DNA of 64,000 bases from the NCBI GenBank assembly GCA_030063045.1, contig JAQSEB010000021.1, positions 2,294,001-2,358,000 on the forward strand, written 5' to 3'. This stretch comes from Pratylenchus scribneri (taxonomy: Eukaryota; Nematoda; Chromadorea; Rhabditida; Pratylenchidae). The position numbers and the translations under genes were made by a program. The notes beneath the pieces were generated by a model. It ran no database searches. It worked only from the letters and a program-made list of their open reading frames with translations, and had not been told where the DNA came from. How positions within the stretch are numbered: the first letter of the stretch is position 1; each line of letters opens with the position of its first letter. This document shows positions 58,434 to 64,000 of the stretch, piece after piece.

Positions 58434-61400
58434 TCAGCCAAATTCTCGATTCTCTTTCTTCACATTCACATTTTCCATAAATTTATTGACGCTTCTTCTT
58501 TTTCGTCGTCCTTCATTCTAAATTTAAATATAATATATTAAAAAAAATTTATTATAAAATCAATAACAAATTTTAGTGATAAATATTGACTATTAATTAA
58601 TTGAAAAAAAAATGCTGAAATTTATTTTTGTCTCATTAAGATTTCTCGATAATTATTTGAATAAAAAAATAAAATTATATAAAAAATTGATTTATAAATA
58701 ATTCTAATCGGCAAAAAACTATTATTTTGAGTAGTACTCAAAAATTTAATTTTTTGATTAACCAATTTGTATAATAATAATTTTTCTTAGTAAAATCTCA
58801 AATTTTATTATCTAAAAATGCTTCTATCCAATGAGAATTATTTAACCATTATCTCTCTATCATAAATTCAATCATTAATTTGAAATAATAAATTCATACA
58901 ATTCTTTCCAATCCAAATAAATCTTCCGGTGATGCACGAATTTGAAGACGTCGAAAGGACTTTCCACGTATTGGCTGCGGCACTATTTGCCCTAAATTTA
59001 TTTGATTAAACTATAGGAATACACTAACATATTTTTTAGAGATGAAGAAGTCTAAAAAATCATAAAAAAAGCATTAAAAACTCTATGATTTTTTAGATAC
59101 ATATATATTATTATTAATTAGAATTGAGAGAGGTAATACGTTGTTAGAATTATGAACATGGTGACCGAATTACCATATTTATATGGCATTTGCCATATTT
59201 TTGGCCGTCTCGCCATATTTTTTCCATATTATTAACTTTCGCCATATTTTTGAGATTTTGGCAAATTGAATAAATTTTTCCTTTATGAGGCTATTTTTAT
59301 TTAAATTTTTCGCTGGGGGGACATTTTTGGGTCTAATTTTTCGCTGGGCGACCATTTTTAAGAATTTAAACTTGCTAAAGAAAGTGAAAAAACAATGGAA
59401 TTAAAGAATAAATGTTTTTAAATGTATTTCTATAAAATTTTAAGCTTTTTAAAAATGTCATATTTCTTGCCATATTTTTGAAAAATTTAGCCATATTTTC
59501 TCTATATTTTTTAAGGCTTATGCCATTTTTTAATCAAGTTATTCGATCACCCTATGAATTATGATATTAAAAATTTGTAAATTTTGGTATGCCCGAGCCA
59601 ATTATTAAATGGTCGGATTGATATCTACAACATTAATATGAAAGTTATATAAATTCAATACAACAAAAATTCTCTACCAGAACAGAAAATATAAATTATT
59701 TTAGAGAATATATTTTTAAATAAACATTTTCTAATATTTAAAAAAATTTAAAAATTTAAGAATTTTTCCATTTAGTATATAAAATACCATATCTCTCTTC
59801 CATCTCTATATAGAATGATTTTTTTACTATTACTTTATCAAATACATAAAAATTTAAAATTAATAAAAGAATAATAATTGTTCCACTACTAAAATGTTTG
59901 GCCGACACTTGCTGGTGCCGAAGGTGGTAAAGCTGGAATGGCAAAGCATATTATTAGGCATAAAATTAGCTATAAAATGACATCAAAAGAATTGGCAAAT
60001 GTTGAATATTCACCGAGTTATGGCCAAAAACCATCAAAATCGCAATTTTAATTAAATCAATGGATTTTTGGCCATTACTCAATGAATATTCTATATTTGA
60101 CCAATGCTTTATATATCATTTTATAGCTAATTTTATGCCTAATAATATGCCATAAACAATTCCACAATAGCTTTACAATCATCGGCGCCAGACCCTTCCG
60201 TCCGCAAGTGTCGCATTACGACTAAAATCGTTGACAAATTAAAATATTAAATAGAATTTGATGTATAGAATAGAAATAATATCAATTTGCATAAATTTGC
60301 ATAAATTTCTACCTGGTTGCAGAGTTGGCTCTGGAACTTCTCTGCCTAGATATTTGCGTCCATATTTTTGTCGTTCACGAGCAGACAAACGATCCAGCAA
60401 TCCTCCAGTATTCAATCCCGTCTGCAACTGTTGTCGTTGATAAAATTGACTATTTTGATAATATTCTGGATTAACGAGCATGCCGCCAATATTTGATGGC
60501 GAATGCAATATGCCTTGAGTAATGGCCGTAGGCTGACGCTTTCGGGCTCGACCTTTTGGAAGAACAATTTGGTACTTCTCTATTACCGATGGGGGGGGGG
60601 GGGGGGGGGGTGGCGTCTATTATTGGGGGAGGCATTTCGTTAATGGGGGTGGGGTGGGTGGGGCGAAAATTTATTATTCTGCCTCCCCGGTATTCTAAAG
60701 ACCCTTAGGCAATATAAGAACTACCCTAAACCGAATTTTACCTACCGTAAATCTAAACCCTACATACCCCTAAATCCCATCCGGCTCTACTTAAACCTAA
60801 CCCTAACTCTACACTGAACTCTAAATAGGGTTTTCAAGATCCCTAATTAGTTTTAGGGTAAGGTAGGTAAGTTGGGGCCAAATAAGTTTTAGGAATAGGG
60901 TAGGATAAGTTTTAGGGTAGGGTAGGTTAGACATTTAGGGTTAAGAATTCCCTCTCATACTTTTTTGCAATCCTCTAAGTACCGGGGGAGGCGGGGTAAT
61001 AAATTTTCGCCCCCCCCCCCCCCGCTAATAGAGAAGTACCGAAAAATTTATATAATTTTATTAATTATTTAATTACAATAATATTAAATAGGGCTGTCAA
61101 AAAAATGATATTTTATCGGTTATCTGTCTCTATTTTTTTCATAAAAAAAAATTACCGTATTACCTCTTAATTCTCCATGGGGAATTATTTTTCATTCCCC
61201 AAAAATTGGAAAAATTGGATTCTTACTCCTTAATTTGTGGATATTTTTGAATAAATTTTAGTGCATTTTCTAGATATTTAGGGAACTAAGTAAATGCAAT
61301 AAATAAATGTTTTATATTTCGCCCTACCGAGAGTTATGAGTTCTCAAAATCGAGACTGAGGAATTATTAAAAGATGGGGAATTAAAAGAGTTAATACGGT

Positions 61401-63567
61401 ACCTTTTGATTTTTTCTAGTAGAATATTTGAAAATGGCCAATAAATTGACTAATTTTAATTTTATTTAAATAGAAATATAGGTAATAGCTGACTTTATTC
61501 CCCACTTTTTTGGGAAAAAAATAATTTTCAGTTTTTTGCCTCAAAATACTTTTTTAGGGGTTATCGAGGTCGGGGAATTCGATTCTAACATCAATTTTGT
61601 CATATCTTACCATCTTGGTAAGGAAATGCCGACTTTTAACAAGAAAACGTCAATTTATTTTTTGCCTAAAAAGTCGATTTATAGATTTTCGGGGCGTAAA
61701 ACATGAATCTGATATTCATTTTTACTCTAATTATTTTTGAATCTTGATAAAAGTCGGCATTTCCATACAAAGATGGTAAGTTATGATAAAATGTAAATCA
61801 GAGGCTCATGTTTTACGCCAGCGAAAAATTATAAATCGACTTTTTTAGGCAAAAAACAAATTTATCATTTTCTTGGTAAAAGTTGGCATTTCCTTACCAA
61901 GATGGTAATATATGACAAAATGGATGTTAGATTCGAATTCTCTGACCTCGATAACACCTAAAAACGCATTTTGAGGCAAAAAAAAAAAATTTTTTTAAAT
62001 AAGTTGGGGAACAAAATCAACTATTACCGAAATAGGAAATATATTTTAAAAAATCCATAAATCATCTTTATCAAAATTTTACGCTCATATTGACGGGCTT
62101 TCTTTTCAAGTTCCAGAGAAAATGTGTTTGGCGATGAAGGCAGGCCAATTGGCTGTCTCGGGGCCATTTTAGCGCGCAGCGAATTTGGAATGGGCGGAGC
62201 ATTTGGAATTTCTGGGCGAGGAAACAATTGCCGGTCGACTCTCATAGGATTGTAACTATTCCCAAGAAATGGTTCATTTCTCTGTTCCAAACGATTGAAC
62301 AATGAGTCCATCCTGTTTCGTATGGAACGTCCACCTTTGTTAAAAATAGGAAAAAATTTTTTTTTCAGTAAATTGTTACTTTCTTTAATGGAAAAATATT
62401 ATTACTCAAAAATAATTGGATTTTCCCAAAATCTTTCATGTCATATCAAAAATAATACATTTCTGAGGTCATAAATAATTTGGCCATAAGTAGAAATTAG
62501 AATTTAAGGTTAGGTTTAGGGCCAGGATGTATTTTGGGCTAGGGCTCTCTTTATTAGAAATCTTTTAAAAAATCTGTTTGGCTCAATTATATGATCTTTA
62601 AAAATATTATTTTTCGATTCGAAAAATTTTGAGTAAATTTTCCATTTTTTTTTAAATTAAATATACTTTCTTTCGTTGATTATTAAGTTTATTTTTAAAT
62701 TTAAAAATTAAAAAAGAAACATAAATTTCACTAGAAAATATTTTGTCTGAAAACCTGTAATTTTATTCAGTCCTTTCCCAATTGACCATCCACGTCCACT
62801 ACGCTTAAATCTTCTTTGGCCAGATTTTTTTTCATTTCCAAAAATTCCTTTAAGAATTCCATTGCATGCACCCACTTTGAGTTGACTTAAATTTATATTT
62901 TATTAAGCAAAATATCACCAATATTCAATCATAAAATAGGGTAAAAATTCACAGCAAAGAAATAATCACTTTGAACAATTTTATATATCATTTTGTTCAA
63001 AATTTCCTTTTTAAATTAGTCAATTTTAATTTTATAAAATTACTTATTAAAAACATTATTTTTATTTAATTTAAAAATGAATTTAGAAAAAAATGCTCTT
63101 TTGTTCAAACCAAAATAATTAAATTTAATAATATTTCAAATCTATTTTTACGAGGACATTTAGTGTTTTATTAAAGTGTTAAAACATTTCCCATTTTGGT
63201 AAATTTCTATAAAAATATAATTGCCAATATTTATGAATTTTGGATGAATTGAATTAAATAAAATATTTATGTGCCCACAACTTTGCATGCAGTATATGAT
63301 TCTATTAAAAGTAAATTTTTTATGGTCTAAAAGATATCAAAATTCTATTGCAATATGTTAATTTGACATAATTTTATCCTTTCCTTCCTAAAACGGCATA
63401 AAGTTCATATAAATACTAGAGAAAAAAAATGCATTTTTAAACCTATAGCTGCCATTATATATTGTTGCCGATTTTGTCAAATTCGTATTGACGACATTTT
63501 CGATGCATTTGCCGACAAAACATGGTAACAAAAATGATAAAATTGATAGAAGAAAAAATAAATTCAT
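58434..63567 (-). CDS. secreted basic protein, unrecognised family, paralogue 2
   Basis: Minus-strand exons 63567-63443, 62885-62755, 62334-62083, 60552-60313, 58991-58900 and 58517-58434 join in phase to 307 residues. The signal peptide MNLFFLLSILSFLLPCFVGK and the following KCIENVVNTNLT match paralogue 1. Next come VGACNG, RRFKRSGRGWSIGKG, NEPFLGNSYNPMRVD, one copy only of LRAKMAPRQPIGL, then RARKRQ and the VNPEYYQNSQFYQRQQLQTG segment. Where paralogue 1 stops, this one goes on for two more exons: QIVPQPIRGKSFRRLQIRAS and NEGRRKRRSVNKFMENV, again basic. Paired basic sites (RKR, RKRR) could be processing or nuclear-localisation signals. No domain is recognised. The last two exons are the least certain but fit in phase and splice sites. 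Confidence 0.78.
59158..59555. repeat. foldback element rich in GCCATATTTT
   Basis: The ends GGTGACCGAATTACCATAT and the complement of ATTCGATCACC pair; the interior repeats GCCATATTTTT on the left and again on the right. It lies in intron 4 of paralogue 2. Confidence 0.55.
59898..60216. repeat. foldback element, GTGGTAAAGCTGG family, copy 2
   Basis: It starts GCCGACACTTGCTGGTGCCG and GGTGGTAAAGCTGG and ends CCGCAAGTGTCG. The ATTATTAGGCATAAAATTAG arms match the copy at 484-826. It lies about 95 bases from exon 4 of paralogue 2. Confidence 0.85.
60567..61050. repeat. foldback element with G20 and C14 runs near its ends
   Basis: The left end TTTGGTACTTCTCTATTACC is followed by a run of 20 G (60591-60610); the right end is a run of 14 C (61010-61023) then GCTAATAGAGAAGTACCGAA. 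GGGGCGAAAATTTATTA and its complement lie just inside, and the centre has CCTAACCCTAA-like and TTAGGGTAAGG text. It is a few bases from the splice acceptor of exon 4 of paralogue 2. Confidence 0.85.
61150..61402. repeat. foldback element, TACCGTATTA...TTAATTC family
   Basis: The left end TACCGTATTACCTCTTAATT and CCATGGGGAATTATTTTTC faces GGGGAATTAAAAGAGTTAATA and CGGTA on the right. It shares its ends and AAAATTGG interior with 19436-19705. Confidence 0.8.
61469..62033. repeat. 565-bp foldback element, long arms
   Basis: GGTAATAGCTGACTTTATTC at the left pairs with the right end GATT..ACTATTACC-type sequence. Inward, GGGGTTATCGAGGTCGG, TTACCATCTTGGTAAGGAAAT, TTTTTGCCTAAAAAGTCGAT and GGCGTAAAACATGA all have inverted partners. 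The arms are about 250 bases. A partial copy is at 13068-13200. It is in intron 3 of paralogue 2. Confidence 0.85.
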
Positions 63568-64000
63568 CGAAATTTTTACCTTGAAAAATATAAATTCAAT
63601 AAAAAGTATAAAAAATAATTTTGTTAAAATAGTCTTGTTGGAAAAAATAAATTCCTGGCTTAAAATATGCAAGCACCTTCCACATTTTTATTTTAGAGAA
63701 TATCGAAGTGAATTAAATAATTCCATATTGTATTTTCTTTCAAAAATTTTTAACTCGATTTTTCATATAATTTGTAAATATATAAAAAATAATTTGAATT
63801 ATATATTAATATTAAATTTTAATTTACTAATATTTAAAAATTTATTAATTTTAAAAACTAATAAAAATGGTAAAAACTGTTTTTTAAATTTTTATTATCC
63901 AAAGTTTTGCTCTTTCTAACGTAGGAAAAAAGTATATATGTCGGCAGCAAAACTGGAATTCAGGCAAAACTGGAATTTACACACTATTTTCGTCAGAGAA
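63568..64000. other. upstream region of paralogue 2 and window end
   Basis: 63640-63737 carries the conserved upstream sequence shared with 57290-57388 (minus strand TTCACTTCGATATTCTCTAA). An 80-base AT-rich stretch follows. At 63944-63978 CAAAACTGGAATT occurs twice. No further gene is seen. Confidence 0.55.

Overview
The window looks like a nuclear contig from a nematode. The DNA is very AT-rich, and its genes have many small exons with TTTNAG-type acceptors. The recognisable gene set is nematode-typical: an Srt-type chemoreceptor, a saposin-like secreted protein, a membrane-anchored phospholipase A2-like protein, a tandem-repeat galectin and a FLYWCH-like zinc-finger protein. I see no bacterial operons, rRNA, convincing tRNA or CRISPR. 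I cannot name the species. The exon models below were built by hand from splice consensus, reading phase and family resemblance.

Layout of genes: 989-7712 (+) RUSF1/DUF647 family, nine exons; 10440-12653 (+) phospholipase A2-like, three exons; 18262-19219 (+) a broken second copy of that gene; 20098-21505 (-) saposin-like secreted protein; 25344-27887 (+) Srt chemoreceptor with a probable frameshift; 29913-32840 (-) two-domain galectin, start exon not found; 34423-35623 (-) FLYWCH/WRKY-GCM1-like zinc-finger protein; 47896-48294 (+) an unrecognised basic protein with broken frame; 50811-51916 (-) small single-LIM protein; 53154-57231 (-) and 58434-63567 (-) two tandem paralogues of an unrecognised secreted basic protein family. 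That pair is the best candidate here for something undescribed.

Between and inside the genes the window is dominated by repeats. More than twenty long inverted-repeat (foldback, MITE-like) elements lie in introns and intergenic DNA, and several recur: one family at 4128, 17640, 20722 and 31795, another at 484 and 59898, another at 19436, 57632 and 61150, and another at 3250 and 6728. There are long satellites: 65-bp units at 14196-16495, about 26-bp units at 22740-24515 and an inverted relative at 26640-27655, 24-bp units at 35810 and 40675, 23-bp ACCGGT units at 44308, and GC-rich 20-bp units at 44645 and 45945-47150.

The stretch 36-50 kb has almost no protein-coding signal. It is built from diverged copies of the same modules, which include a 27-bp core identical in three copies and a hairpin with a compensatory change. 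The genes do not form one pathway; the arrangement looks like an accessory, rapidly changing chromosome region with secreted and sensory genes set in repeats.
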